Assembly (NCBI GenBank): GCA_022695795.1
Contig: MU404161.1
Span: 81,569-145,568 of the forward strand
Origin: Biscogniauxia marginata
Taxonomy: Eukaryota; Ascomycota; Sordariomycetes; Xylariales; Xylariaceae
Direction of reading: 5' to 3'
DNA length: 64,000 nucleotides
A program made the translations under genes and the position numbers. This document shows positions 35,101-46,088 of this stretch, piece after piece (position 1 is the stretch's first letter; each line of letters opens with the position of its first letter). The notes under the pieces are model-generated. The model searched no databases. It was given only the letters and a program-made list of their open reading frames with translations, and was not told where the DNA came from.

Positions 35101-37843
35101 GTCCAAAATAACAGGAGAGACGGAATGGGAAGACGAGAGAGATTCTAAAGGTCTCTGTTTACGAACCATTGGAGGAGATGCCCGCTGCTTTATTGATATC
35201 AGCTAGACGACAATACATAATGATTTACTAATGCAGATAATATACATATCATCAAAATCATAACGTAACCTAAGTCGCCCACGCCTTTACAAATTCATTT
35301 TTATTTCACTCATCATACTTACCACAGGCCTGGTCTTTCCTATGTATGAGGTACATAGCGACCATAGAACGAGGGAGGTAGTATCAATGACACGTAACTA
35401 GAAATCCAGACCTCAGATGCCGCCCTAAGAGGTCATGTGATCTCCTCACACTGCTTCCCAGCTAACATCCATGTATTTTATCCCTCATACCATTGTCCCC
35501 CACTCCCACTCCCTTCCCTCCCCCTGCACGTTACAGCCGCGATCTCGTTAGGCTCCCGTTGGGTTAGACAAAATCTTAGATTTCCCATGCGGAGCCAGTT
35601 TTCTGCCGCGCATACTCCCTTACCTAGCTCCCGTCGTAAGGTTAGACAATATGTCTTACCGACCCCTGCAGGTCGAAAACTTGGCCGCATCGGGTCGGGT
35701 CCATCGGGTACATATGTATGTATGTCTGTTTTGTTTGTTTGTTCGCCAATGATTCCGGCCCCCCCCCTTTTTTTCCTGACACTTCCATGTTCTAGCCTCT
35801 AGGTCGGTACCATCCTTATTACCTTTCTTCCTTTACCCACATATGTCATTCCATATGTCATTCCTGACATGCACACATACATATCTGCCAGCGTGCCCTA
35901 CAATCCCTAGCGCCTCAACTTCGACAACCAACCCAACTACCTATCGCAACCCAGATTTCCCATGACAAAACGACATAAATTTTGTTGACTCACTTCGACG
36001 CAAAGAACGGGCCGGGTGGGTAACAGGGTTAGGAATCAACCCTACGGATTGGACTCAACAAATGGCACGAACTGAGAAATACATGAAGTAAACAAAAAAG
36101 AAAGCAGAAAGGGCGCAGAGAGATAATAGGTAGACAAGAAGGGCGAGAGCAGAAACCGGGTACCAATGGTACGTACGGTCCGCAACGACGCGCTCATTGG
36201 AAAAGAAAGGAAAAGGAAAAACGAGATAATCCTAAACTATTAGAAATGCAGAAAATTAGAAACAGAGAGACCCGTGATAACCATAAAAGGCCCCCTTTCA
36301 CATCCAGGGCTCCTCCCCCGTCCACCGAACAATACCTCACTCGAAAAATTCCGTGCTGCTCACCTAAGTAGGTAGGTACCTAGGCATCATATGCATACAC
36401 CCACAAGTAGCCGAGATATGACACATCTAAGACATATATCCATCTCTATCTGTGCCAGCTCGCTTGAGTGTGTTACATCGACCAAGTTTGTAGGTATGTA
36501 GGTACCTGGGTATGCGAGTACCTACATGTAGTATGTATGTATGTATGTATGTAAGGTAATGTGTCGGGCAGGATATTTCATTATATGCACGTCAAGCGCA
36601 GCAGCGTCCACGACAACACAACGTTGACCGCTAATAATTGAATTTAAATATAAACCCACACCCGGGTTAATCAACGTAGTTTGTTTAGTCTTATACATAC
36701 ACCTCACTTTTAATAACATTCATATGTAGTGAGCTACCACTATGTCTTGTATAGATAAATGTATATTTAATACTAATAATAACCGACGAACTTTAACTAC
36801 CAAGATCCTTAGGCTATTTAGTCCGTATTAATTAACATTATTTCCTTGAACTTGATAAGTTGTCATACTTCTTCTCCCCTAGGTTCGGCTATACAAGTGC
36901 CCAGGTATATAAAAATAATTATAGAGCGCTTCTTTACATTTACACCCCTTTGATACGATATCCATATATAACTAATCGAACCATTACATGTATTAATATA
37001 TATCCTAATCAAGGAACATAGCTAAGCTTAACCCAAGACAATGCGTGTATATATGTGTGCATGTATGTATGTATATATATGTATAGGTAGGAATTTCAAA
37101 ACGAACGACGCCAAGAAGTTGGAAAAAAAAAAGAAACCCCCTAAGTACAATATATGATGCGCGCGCGAGAGTAATAGAGAGAGAGATAACAAGGGAAAGG
37201 GAAAAAAATAAAAAATTTCTATAGGGTCATCAATCATTATCATCATGAATTGAGACCCCCAACTCCAAAGGAACCGTGTCCGTGAACAATAATATGACCC
37301 ATGCCGCCCTGAGAGGTAGTTATAGATCAGACAAGTAAGTGGAGGCCGAAAAGAAAAATTAGCAGGGCGAGATCTCTAGAAATAGAAAGAAAGAAAAAAA
37401 AAGGTATAGCCTCTTTTATGACCTCACTCCCCCTTCCCGGCGCCGACACCAAATTTTTCTCGTTCTCTTTATCCGACGCGTAACTAACCCCCCTCGTTTC
37501 TCATGCAGAATAAGGATCTAATAGATAGACAGATAAGACAAGACAGCTTTGCCTTCCATTTCAACCATGTGACACATTTTTTGTACATTGACACGAATAT
37601 TTCCGCCCGCTAATGGACCAAAGATCTAAGAAAGGCTCATGATAGGGGGAATCAGGGGGAATAATGATAAAAAACGAGAGAAACGCCGTCGCCATGATAT
37701 GCCACGCTTTACCGCATCATGCCATGCCCTAACAGACAATAAACAGGAAGAGTTACAAAGGAAAAGAAATATTCCACGAGCGTCGTGCTGAAAGGGGGGA
37801 AACGTTTTATTGCTTCTTGACGAATAGAAGCGGTCGTCAGATC
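32174..37843. other. Gene-poor, largely AT-rich region
   Basis: A stretch of 5.7 kb without a supported gene. 32.2-33.1 kb and 36.5-37.1 kb are very AT-rich. A 10-bp inverted repeat (AGTGAATAGT / ACTATTCACT, 34338-34347 and 34368-34377) forms a possible hairpin. Microsatellites of ATGT type lie at 36531-36553 and around 37060-37085. A hydrophobic minus-strand frame at 34588-34806 and a 93-codon one at 33471-33752 have no recognisable family; they may be chance or decayed genes. From ~35.4 kb on there are CT-rich blocks. Confidence 0.5.
36531..36553. repeat. ATGT microsatellite
   Basis: Five to six tandem GTAT/ATGT units in the gene-poor region. A related run of ATGT and AT units lies at ~37055-37085. 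Confidence 0.85.
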
Positions 37844-38971
37844 CTAATCCCATATTAATTCCCGGTCCGAAAAACGTAAAGTAGGCGTAGGCCTCTCCAG
37901 TATAACGATATATCCAGGTGTCCCGTCGTATAGCCATCGCACTTCGCACCCGCTGAAGACTTGGTCCGGAGGTGATGGCTTTGGTTTCTTGGTCTCGAAG
38001 TCGCTTAGTTCGGCTTCCATGTTGCAGAGGTAAAGGAGGTCGGGCCCCGCCCAGCTGTCAATCAGCTCGGCAATCTGTCGGAAGCCGTGTGTATGGCCGC
38101 CGCATTCGCTGCTGTGGAACCCGCAGTAGATGAAAAGATAGCTGTGGATAAGTTCGTGGATAAAGGTGGATATGAGCAGACGCCTGTTATATTTCTTGTT
38201 CTGCAAGATCTGCTTCGACAGGAAGATCTTGGTCTCGTACCCATCATTCTTGGGTGCCTTTCTCAACGCAGTAGTGCCGATCAGATTGCTAGGGAGCTCC
38301 TGCCAGGCCCAGGTTACGCGCCCCCTAAGCCTTCCCCGGAAGAAGATCTCGTTGGCTGCGTAGAATATGCCTTGGAGAGCATCGTCGTCGATATCGAACT
38401 CGGCGCCGGACGACTTTGGACATATGAGGCTTCTCAATATCCTCTCGTGTTGAGAAAGCCGACCCCGCCGCCGATGATCCGCAAGGTCTCTTTCGACTAG
38501 CTTTGCTGCCTCGTCATGATCTTTGTCTCTAGTTTGCGAGACATGGCTCGTGTCCAAGGGTTCTGCCGAATCTCGCACTCTCAAATACTGGATAGGGATA
38601 TCGGGCTGCGCCGCGTTCTCGACATAGTTCGTCGCAGAGGCCGAGTCTTGTAGCACAGCTTGGTCGATTCCGAAAGAGTCGGAGTCAATGGCCGGCATCG
38701 ACTTCGCGGCCTCTTTGATGACGAAGAAAGCCGGGACTAGTTTTTGGTCAAGCAGGCCGCTCTCATATTCATCGGGATAGTCGGTGAGGCGCGGGCGCTT
38801 CCACTGAGGGAGTATGTCGTAGCTATCTCGCAGGTCGAAACGCTTCTGATAGCTAAGACAGCGCTTCCTCCGCTCGGCATATCGGCGGTAGTCACAATCC
38901 CTATCGACGACAAGAGAAGAGTCGCTCGAGGAACGCGACATCTCGGTCCCTCCGACATACCAGCTAGCCAT
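37844..38971 (-). CDS. SprT-like zinc metallopeptidase-domain protein
   Basis: One exon of 375 residues. The C-terminal half carries a SprT-like fold: the zinc-binding HELIH motif at H272-H276 (TFIHELIHSYLF), with a third ligand candidate in GGHTHGF at H293 or H295. Family members include Spartan/Wss1-related proteases that clear DNA-protein crosslinks, but many fungal SprT-like proteins are uncharacterised. Residues 1-185 are charged and predicted disordered, with no domain recognised. The family's C-terminal zinc ribbon is not evident, as only one cysteine follows the catalytic region. No PIP box or SHP box was recognised by eye, so a Spartan role is only a possibility. The start is the first ATG of the frame. 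A large intergenic stretch separates it from its upstream neighbour. Confidence 0.82.
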   Translation of the reverse strand: MASWYVGGTEMSRSSSDSSLVVDRDCDYRRYAERRKRCLSYQKRFDLRDSYDILPQWKRPRLTDYPDEYESGLLDQKLVPAFFVIKEAAKSMPAIDSDSFGIDQAVLQDSASATNYVENAAQPDIPIQYLRVRDSAEPLDTSHVSQTRDKDHDEAAKLVERDLADHRRRGRLSQHERILRSLICPKSSGAEFDIDDDALQGIFYAANEIFFRGRLRGRVTWAWQELPSNLIGTTALRKAPKNDGYETKIFLSKQILQNKKYNRRLLISTFIHELIHSYLFIYCGFHSSECGGHTHGFRQIAELIDSWAGPDLLYLCNMEAELSDFETKKPKPSPPDQVFSGCEVRWLYDGTPGYIVILERPTPTLRFSDRELIWD

Positions 38972-39688
38972 GACACATTGCTCGAGATGATGTCGGTCGC
39001 GATATCAGATGGCAGACGTTAGGGTGTCGGGGGGGGCCCCAGAGGCGAGAGATCAAACCAGAGGGAAGTGGATGCAAAGAGGTAACTTGTGACGCATCAC
39101 ATCGAGCGGCGCAGGGATTCCAGTGACAGGCGCACGAGAGTAATTTGAAGCTCTCCGACCAGACGGTGAGGACGTTTGTAGTGTAGCACGGGATCCCCTG
39201 CAATCCGGTGTGAAGCGGTGGTCGTCAACGCACGGCCGCTAGGGAATTGGCGCTAGCCTCACTTCCCAGATCAGATGGCAAGGTGACGTTTTAATAAAAG
39301 GCCAGTCCCGGGGCGAGGCAACACGTCCAACCCACAAGGAGGATGGCGGCAACCCAGGGTTTCCCTGGTTGGCAAATCCGGATCTGCGTCGATTGGCGAC
39401 GATTTCCGTGACCGCTCTCAGCAACCACTGCAAGTTCTGCAGATTCACGAACTGCTAGTCTCTGGGTTTAAGTGGAGCAGCAAGGGGGGATTTCAGTCAA
39501 GACTCGTCGCGGGCGGGAGGGCAGGGCGGTGAAAAAGGGTCTCAAAAAATAAAATAAAAATAAAGAGGCCGGATCGTGAGAACGCGAGGACGGAGAACGG
39601 AGACGGAGACGGGGGGGAATCTAGGTGCAAATAATGTATAACACCAGCAGGCCACTGCTACTAGTAGCTCTACGGGAAAAGGGAGACA

Positions 39689-39712
39689 CAGACAGACAGA
39701 CAGACAGACAGA
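39689..39712. repeat. GACA microsatellite
   Basis: About six perfect GACA/CAGA tandem units upstream of the SprT-like gene. It is readable as (TGTC)n on the opposite strand, which explains the SVCLSVCL-type false peptides there. Confidence 0.9.
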
Positions 39713-40860
39713 AAGATGGACTGACTGCATCTATGGATTGAAGATGCAGGCAAGCCAGTCGAGCAGGAATGGGCACGCAGTGGCGCAATGCACGGCTGTT
39801 GTATGTAGGTATGTACATATGCAAGTGGTATGTAAGTGCATGTACGTCTGTCTGTATGAAGTGTGCGCGTGTGTATCGCAATGCAAAAACTTGGTAACGA
39901 GGAACAGGTGGCACAACACATCAAACACTGCGTGGGTACAGCGAGAAAAATATAGCGAGGCATGTCTGACAACACACGCCTGCCGTCGCTCTCGGCCGGG
40001 CCTATCGTCCAATCTCCACGAGGCGCGGCCAAGACGGAGTCGACGGCGGCCCTCGAGGGCGCGTGATAGGCGACACGCACCTCATTATTTGGAGCAATTA
40101 AGGGATAATATGGAACCGCCTGACTGATGCTACTGCTGCTGCTACTGCTGCTGTAATGTATGTAGGATGTAGTGTAGTGTAGCGCACCGGAAGGGGGGGG
40201 GGGGAGGGGAGGGCGAGTGGCAATACTTACCTACTTACTACTTACTCCTTACTACTTACTATGCCGAGATTGTGTGTATGTGTGTGTACAAGAAAGAAAG
40301 GCGGACAGGTAAGAAGAATACCGAGTGGGATGGGAGAGAATTATGAACAGGCGAGGAGACAAGATTGGACAAAAAGAATAAAACCGATGATTGGTTTCGC
40401 CCTGTACGACGACTGGCTGAAAAGAAAATGAGGGAAAGGAGGGAAAGGGATTAAAAAAAAACTTTACTGGGGTAACCCTCCCGTAAATCAGCGATAAGAG
40501 ACGCCAGAGACCGATAAGAACTCGGTCCTAGATCAGAAGCAGTTAATCACCCCCGCTGATTGGTCTAAATTCAATTTCCCTCGCACCGCAGCCCGCCTTG
40601 ATTCGTTGCCTCATCTTATCCAATTGGTTGAGGCCGGTAAGGCCCTCTGTGAGGCACGACGGTGGGTTCAAATGCATGTATGCATTGTTGAGGCTGGTCG
40701 CTACATGCACACTACACTACTAAGCCAGCGACGTAAAAATTGGAGAGAAACCCAAAAATAAAATCAAAATAATCGACAACCCAAAATCAGAGTAACCTGG
40801 AATACTGGCCCGTTGTTCCTACTTCGTCTCCGTCTCAGCTCCTTACCCCTATTCCTAGGT

Positions 40861-40930
40861 ATTCCTATGCCTTATTCCTATCTCTATTCCTATCTCTATT
40901 CTTTACTCCCCTACTCCTTACTCCTTATTC
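40861..40930. repeat. Imperfect pyrimidine tandem repeat (TCTCTATTCCTA type)
   Basis: Tandem units of ATTCCTATCTCT that grade into CTACTCCTTA units. No coding meaning was seen. Confidence 0.75.
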
Positions 40931-41554
40931 CCGTGCTACTTATTCAGCGAGACAGAACGCATGGACCACACCGGTCAGCCTGTATGGTGAACTGGCTCTT
41001 GGCACCGTTGGACAAATGCCCATCATGACCGCAGCAGCCCTTCTTCTCTCTCTTAATGCAAGCTGCTTTATAAAAATACCTTAGACACCCTGCCATCAAG
41101 ACTTCTATGCTCGCTGACGTCCTGCCACCTGTCCGTCTGTGCATGCATTTAACAAGAGCCTTTGCTCCAAAAAGCTCCACTACCTGTCCAATCGTCCGCT
41201 CCCATCCATGTGAAGATAAGCATCCACTATCATCCTACCCGCCCTCGCCGCCTCGACTTTGCCAGCTTCGATCGTCCAGATTGCCCCTCAGACCCCTCAA
41301 CCGTGTTGATCCCATCTCATAGTATCCACCTCTAGCAAGCCGTGACTTATATCCTCCCCTCACTGGGGCCCGATTCTGATTCCGCATCATCATAATCCGT
41401 TGATCTCCAGTCCGTATGTAATGCGTGAGCCTTTGTGTAGCTTGCGTGCCCCTGTGTCCTTGCCGACTCCTTTTCATGACGAATACGCCCAGAAGCGCCT
41501 AGGTGGGTATCGAGCGAGGTATCGAAGTGAGGCCCTCTCGTCGGCAATCAGGTG

Positions 41555-43584
41555 CTAAACTCCATTGCGGATGCTACCAGCCCCAAGGTTTTGTACAAAG
41601 CGTACTTCATTGGCCTGTTTTTCCAACGCTAGCCTCATTCTCTCGCTATACAGCTTCCCTTCGTTCTCTACAGCAATCTCTTCCGGTGTTTTTGTCATCT
41701 CCTCAAAATCGTCTGCCGAGAAACCCGGCTTCGATGAGAAGCCAACCATCCCCAGCTTCTCGCCAGTCCAGAATAGAATGTCGTCATCATTGGCCAGTGC
41801 GCTTTCGCCTTGTCCTGTTTGCGTGGAAAGGAGCTTCCGGGCGATCTCGTCTGATCCGGGCATCGACCCGAAAAGGGATCGCTGGACCACCCTTTCTGAC
41901 TTGCCGATCCTCTGGCGGCGTACCTCGGTGAACCCATCTCGTTCTACCCATTTTAGGTAACCCTGACCGTCAGAAAAGACGATCCGAGAACCGTGGTTGA
42001 TCACAGAGAGGAGCTTCGATTTTGAAGCCGTTTGTCGGTTCTTCATAGTTGAGTCATGGGATACTCGGTATCTAGGTAGGTCATCCGGGCCCGAGGACAG
42101 GCCGTACAACTCAAGAGATCCTTTCGTGTTATACTCGCCACCTGCGATAAGTGTTCTCCCTCCGACAACCGCTTTCGCCTTCTGAACTTGTTCCTCTGAC
42201 AGCTGGAAACGCCGGCGGAGATCGCTGTCGACGCTAGAGAACGGATAAGGGAGCGAGGCGAGGCTGCAAAGCCGAGCCCCGGAGTGTATCGACCCCTTGA
42301 TTGCCGGAAACATGCGTCGATCATAATGCAAGATGCTAGAGAACCTCCCAGCCACAAATATGTCATCGGACAATTGATTTTTGTCACCTGGGCGTTCGAG
42401 GTGCAAAATGCTCTGTGGACCGGACTGGGCGAGAGAAGCATACGGAGGCAGTGGGTTCGGATCTAGGACCCTAGAAAAGTCGAGACCGCCCTTGTGCATG
42501 TGATGGTCAATCTGCTCTCCATAATCGGTACGGTAGCGATGGCTGGTTCTGTGGTCATGCAGATGTAGGCCATGGAACGTGCCCACTGTCAGCGGAATCG
42601 TGGGGGCGGCTGCAGATAAAGTGGTGATAGACCATTCGAATGGCTGGTTTCCAACAACAGCCAGCGTCTCGAGATCAACTTCAATGAGATCTTCCAAGAC
42701 GTCAGCAAGGCCTTTTGCAGACTGCTAGGACGGGAACTTACGACTCTGGACTGCGAAATATGCCCTGTGCCTCTGGCTATCAATGCTCACACACTCGGTC
42801 ACTCCTATATTGATCATTTTGGACCGTTTAGAAAGGTCCGTGCCGGGACCATCGGAACATAGCAAGCCTGGGCCGCTCTTGGACAAGATTGACCCCTTCC
42901 TGCCCCGAGTGCCCTTGACATCCCATAGGCAGACTGATCCATCATCAAGCGGGGACACTGCGAAGAGTTCGTGTCCTCCCGAAGTTGGCTTGTACAGCGC
43001 AACACCACTGACATCGATCGTATTCCTCGTGGAACCGTCCGTAATTTTCGGCTGCTCGAACCAGCTAACAGCAATGGGGCCATTTCTGTGGATATATTCA
43101 TCGTACCAGTTTGTCCCCTCGTTTTCGAACGTTCGGTCCCAATTCGCAGCAATCCGGATATGTTCTCTCTCTTTCTTCTTCGATCCGAGGAGGCTTAGGT
43201 TCTCCACTAGACTCCAATGAAGCTCGCTTTGATCTTCGGGCCGGGTTCCCTCTCCGAGAAACGCCTGAGTACTGCTCAACGATGTGCCTCCCTCATCGAC
43301 CCAGTCGGAACCCCATCGGTAGAGTTGAACACGTTCGTGGAGGGCAGAGGCGGACAAACATCGGTTTCGCCACAGATTGCCATCTCGGCATAGGCGGAAG
43401 AGTTTCTTCGATAGCGACTGTAGTTTAACGACGTCGCGCGATTCGACAACTAACAGATTTCAGGACATCAGCAACGCTCGGACAAAGGAAGCGCGGGCAG
43501 GAGAACAAAAGTCGCAGGCGTACAAGACAGGATTTGAAGCAGGATCTCGTCGGGGAGAGACTCGAGACAATTCGAACCGGCCAT
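41555..43584 (-). CDS. F-box protein with WD-like C-terminal region
   Basis: Probable substrate adaptor of an SCF ubiquitin ligase. Minus-strand exons are 43584-43524, 43449-42742 and 42690-41555, giving 634 residues; introns are 74 and 51 bp. The first exon is only 61 bp and carries half of the F-box. Joined to exon 2 it reads LPDEILLQILSFVESRDVVKLQSL followed by SKKLFRLCRDGNLWRNRC, a standard F-box at residues ~5-48. Downstream, LFAVSPLDDGSVCLWDVKG resembles a WD40 blade, and further blade-like segments (SVINHGSRIVFSDGQGYLKWV) suggest a degenerate propeller. The second splice joins AVQSH to LIEVDLETL, matching the flow of the propeller. The substrate is unknown. The C-terminal ~60 residues are acidic and helical. 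Confidence 0.85.
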
Positions 43585-46088
43585 GGTTGCACTTTGTCGG
43601 CAATTCAAAAGACAAAGACACGGTGAGCGCATGCGCGGCAACGCGATGTAAGACAGATGAAAGTGTTTCAGGCGTATAAACGCGAAAGCAAGGACTATTA
43701 TGTAAATTAAATAAAGCAATGAGTGTCGGCTAGAGGTCCTACCTCCTATGCAGGGGGGGAAGACAGGTTTAGTTTACTAAGTTAATTGACAAAGGGTGGA
43801 GTTTCAAGTCGAGGGAACAGCGAGCGAGTTCGGGCTCGGGTTCGGGTTCGATAACCCGACTGGATGCACGAGTTGGGGGGAACATTGGAGGAACTTCAGC
43901 TCTCCGAGTCCGATAAGTCGACAGAATACTGATCAATCAGAGTCCAGGCTTTTTCTCTGATGACGGGAGGTGCAGCACAAATCTTATCTCTACCAATCTG
44001 TACTAACTGCGGGGAGCGCCATTCTTTTCTCCAACTCCTTGGGATTGGGTCTGTGCGCTACCTACCTAGCTAGTTGCTACTAGCCCGGGTGCAGGCCGGC
44101 AGGGCTTGTGGCGGTGACGGAACCATCGTGTGGCGTTCTTCTGCTTCCAACGACCAAATACGGGCTTGTAAGTACAGACGTATACTAACCACGTACACGA
44201 AGTTTCCCAGTATCTAAGGAGAGTAGATAGTTACCAGATCCAATAATAGTAGTTCTGAAGTAATTCTTCTGATTACCATGGAAGTACCTAGCTAGATATG
44301 TTCGAATTGGAGATTGGTTAGTCCATACGACGCCAGTTATCCCCTACCTAACCTCCTTATCTACCTCAAATTGACAATCCTCGGAACTCGACACTAAGTA
44401 CTAACAAAAATAGACACTTATTTACATGTTACTAAGACTCAATATATGAATGATTAGAAATCCTCTAGGTAAAAATGCTTGTCAAGCCTTTAGCCCCATA
44501 TCAGGTAAGCCGTGGTTTTCTCGACGGCTTCCCCATACATTAGGTATAGTTAAGTTTCGGAAATGAGGAGAGTAGTACTCTTCTTGCTAAGGGACTACCT
44601 TCGCATACTTGCTGAAAACTAGAATTATGGCTATCTAACTTCACTTATAATAGCACAACTAGTAAAAGTGTTTATGTTAAGTCTGTCCATTGGATAGAAT
44701 CCGGCCGCTATGTAGTCCGAGGGAGTAAACCACGATGTTCAAGGATTCGTTTATATTTCTAAAGATATCGCTATATTTAAACTTGTAACGGAACAGCTAG
44801 TATCTCATTTCACTCTATGCACTCAGTTAATAGCAGGTGGGATGTAGCGGCATAGTGTGAATTAGGGGTTATCCAGTAGATACAAGCAATAGTAGTGCAT
44901 CACGGTTTATTATATCAAACCCAGGTTGCAATGCCATGCCATTAGCCAATCCAAGACTTTGGCCCAACTAAGCTATTTTGTAGGAGCGGATCTCTGGAAG
45001 AATAGGGTTATCTTGGTTGGCAATAGGAAGAATGTTTGCAACATTAGGTACATACCTAGCATCGGGTGTACATTTACATCTCAAGCATGAAAAGCTCAAA
45101 GCAATTGTAAGGCTTCTGTCATATCGACCAAGTACCATAGACCGGGCTAACTCGAGATGCTTTCAGTGCCCCTAAATCACCTACAATCGAGCATCCCTTA
45201 GGTACATACATAGGTACCTATGTACATACATATGCACTTAGCTGATGGCAGTTGAATATATCTAGACCTCATCCCTTTTTGGTGGGATGTCATTGCACAG
45301 ACTATTAGCTAGGACTTGCAGTGAATAGATTCTTGATCACCTGATGGTATTTATACGTACCATTGGTGGTGCTTTGGGCAATGCTAGATGTGAATATCGG
45401 CCATATCCTATTGTTGTCGCCAGGAAAGAAATAACACAGATAAAAAATAATTCACCACCTCTCCCCCTCTCCCTCTCGCGCACACGCACACACGCGCACA
45501 CATGCACGTAAATCTTTATATTCCCACTTTGCACCGATTTCCAATTCTCCTCGTTCTCGTTCTCGTCCCCTGCACCAGCAAGTCATGAGCAAGTCACGTC
45601 CCTTTCCTTCAAAACCACAACCGACGCTGCACTGATCTTGCACACTCCACGCCATCCTTTCCATCTCGTCGTGATTTTTATTTGTGCGTCCGAGGCCTCT
45701 GGAGGTACCTCCCTTTCTGAACATCAGTTCTTTCCTCAAGCTCGAGTCGTCTGATGCTTGACCTCGTTCCTTCCTCGCCAGCACCCAAACCCTACCTCTG
45801 ACATCATCCTGGCATCCGCAGCCCATCTTCCAGGAAATCTGCACATTGCCATTCCTTCGCAACTCTCTTTTGCACCTCACACGCTTCCCTTTCCTTCCAC
45901 TTCCCACCAACCAAGGACTCACCCCATACCTCCATCCGCCCCTACACACGTGCATTAACCTGCATCTTCTCTTCCCTCATCCCTCGTCCCTAGTCCTGGT
46001 GACGTAGGTGTGTATATTCCTCTCCCCTTCCTGTCCAAGCTGGCACCTGCATCTGCTAACTCGGTGCTCTAGAATACTTGGCCGCACC
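43585..46088. other. Intergenic between divergent genes
   Basis: A 2.5-kb spacer with the promoters of the F-box gene (left) and the disordered membrane protein gene (right). The region ~44.2-45.4 kb is AT-rich. It contains AGGTACCT palindromes near 45211 and 45704. A 5' UTR intron of the right-hand gene is likely at 46004-46072. No other gene was seen. Confidence 0.6.
46004..46072 (+). other. Probable 5' UTR intron
   Basis: A GTAGGT donor, a CTGCTAAC branch point and a CTCTAG acceptor lie 16 bp before the ATG at 46089. The 69-bp size and branch-to-acceptor spacing fit introns elsewhere in this window. It removes an apparent N-terminal extension that lacks an ATG. Confidence 0.6.

Larger units (their letters stand above)
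38972..41554. other. Intergenic with many simple repeats
   Basis: Promoter side of the SprT-like gene. It holds a dense set of simple repeats: GACA units (39689-39712), CTG/CTA units (40128-40154), a G run (40193-40212), CTTACTA units (40223-40261) and TCTCTATTCCTA units (40861-40930). The open frames here are rich in Cys, Ser and Leu because of these repeats and are not credible genes. Confidence 0.6.

Noticed and set aside
39620..40130. Overlapping Cys/Ser/Leu-rich open frames on both strands
   Set aside because: They are translations of GACA and GTAT-type simple repeats, with no ATG context or family similarity.
43828..43860. GGTTCGATAACCC, similar to a tRNA T-arm/B box
   Set aside because: No acceptor stem, D-arm or anticodon arm around it; it is part of a GGGTTC repeat and palindrome.
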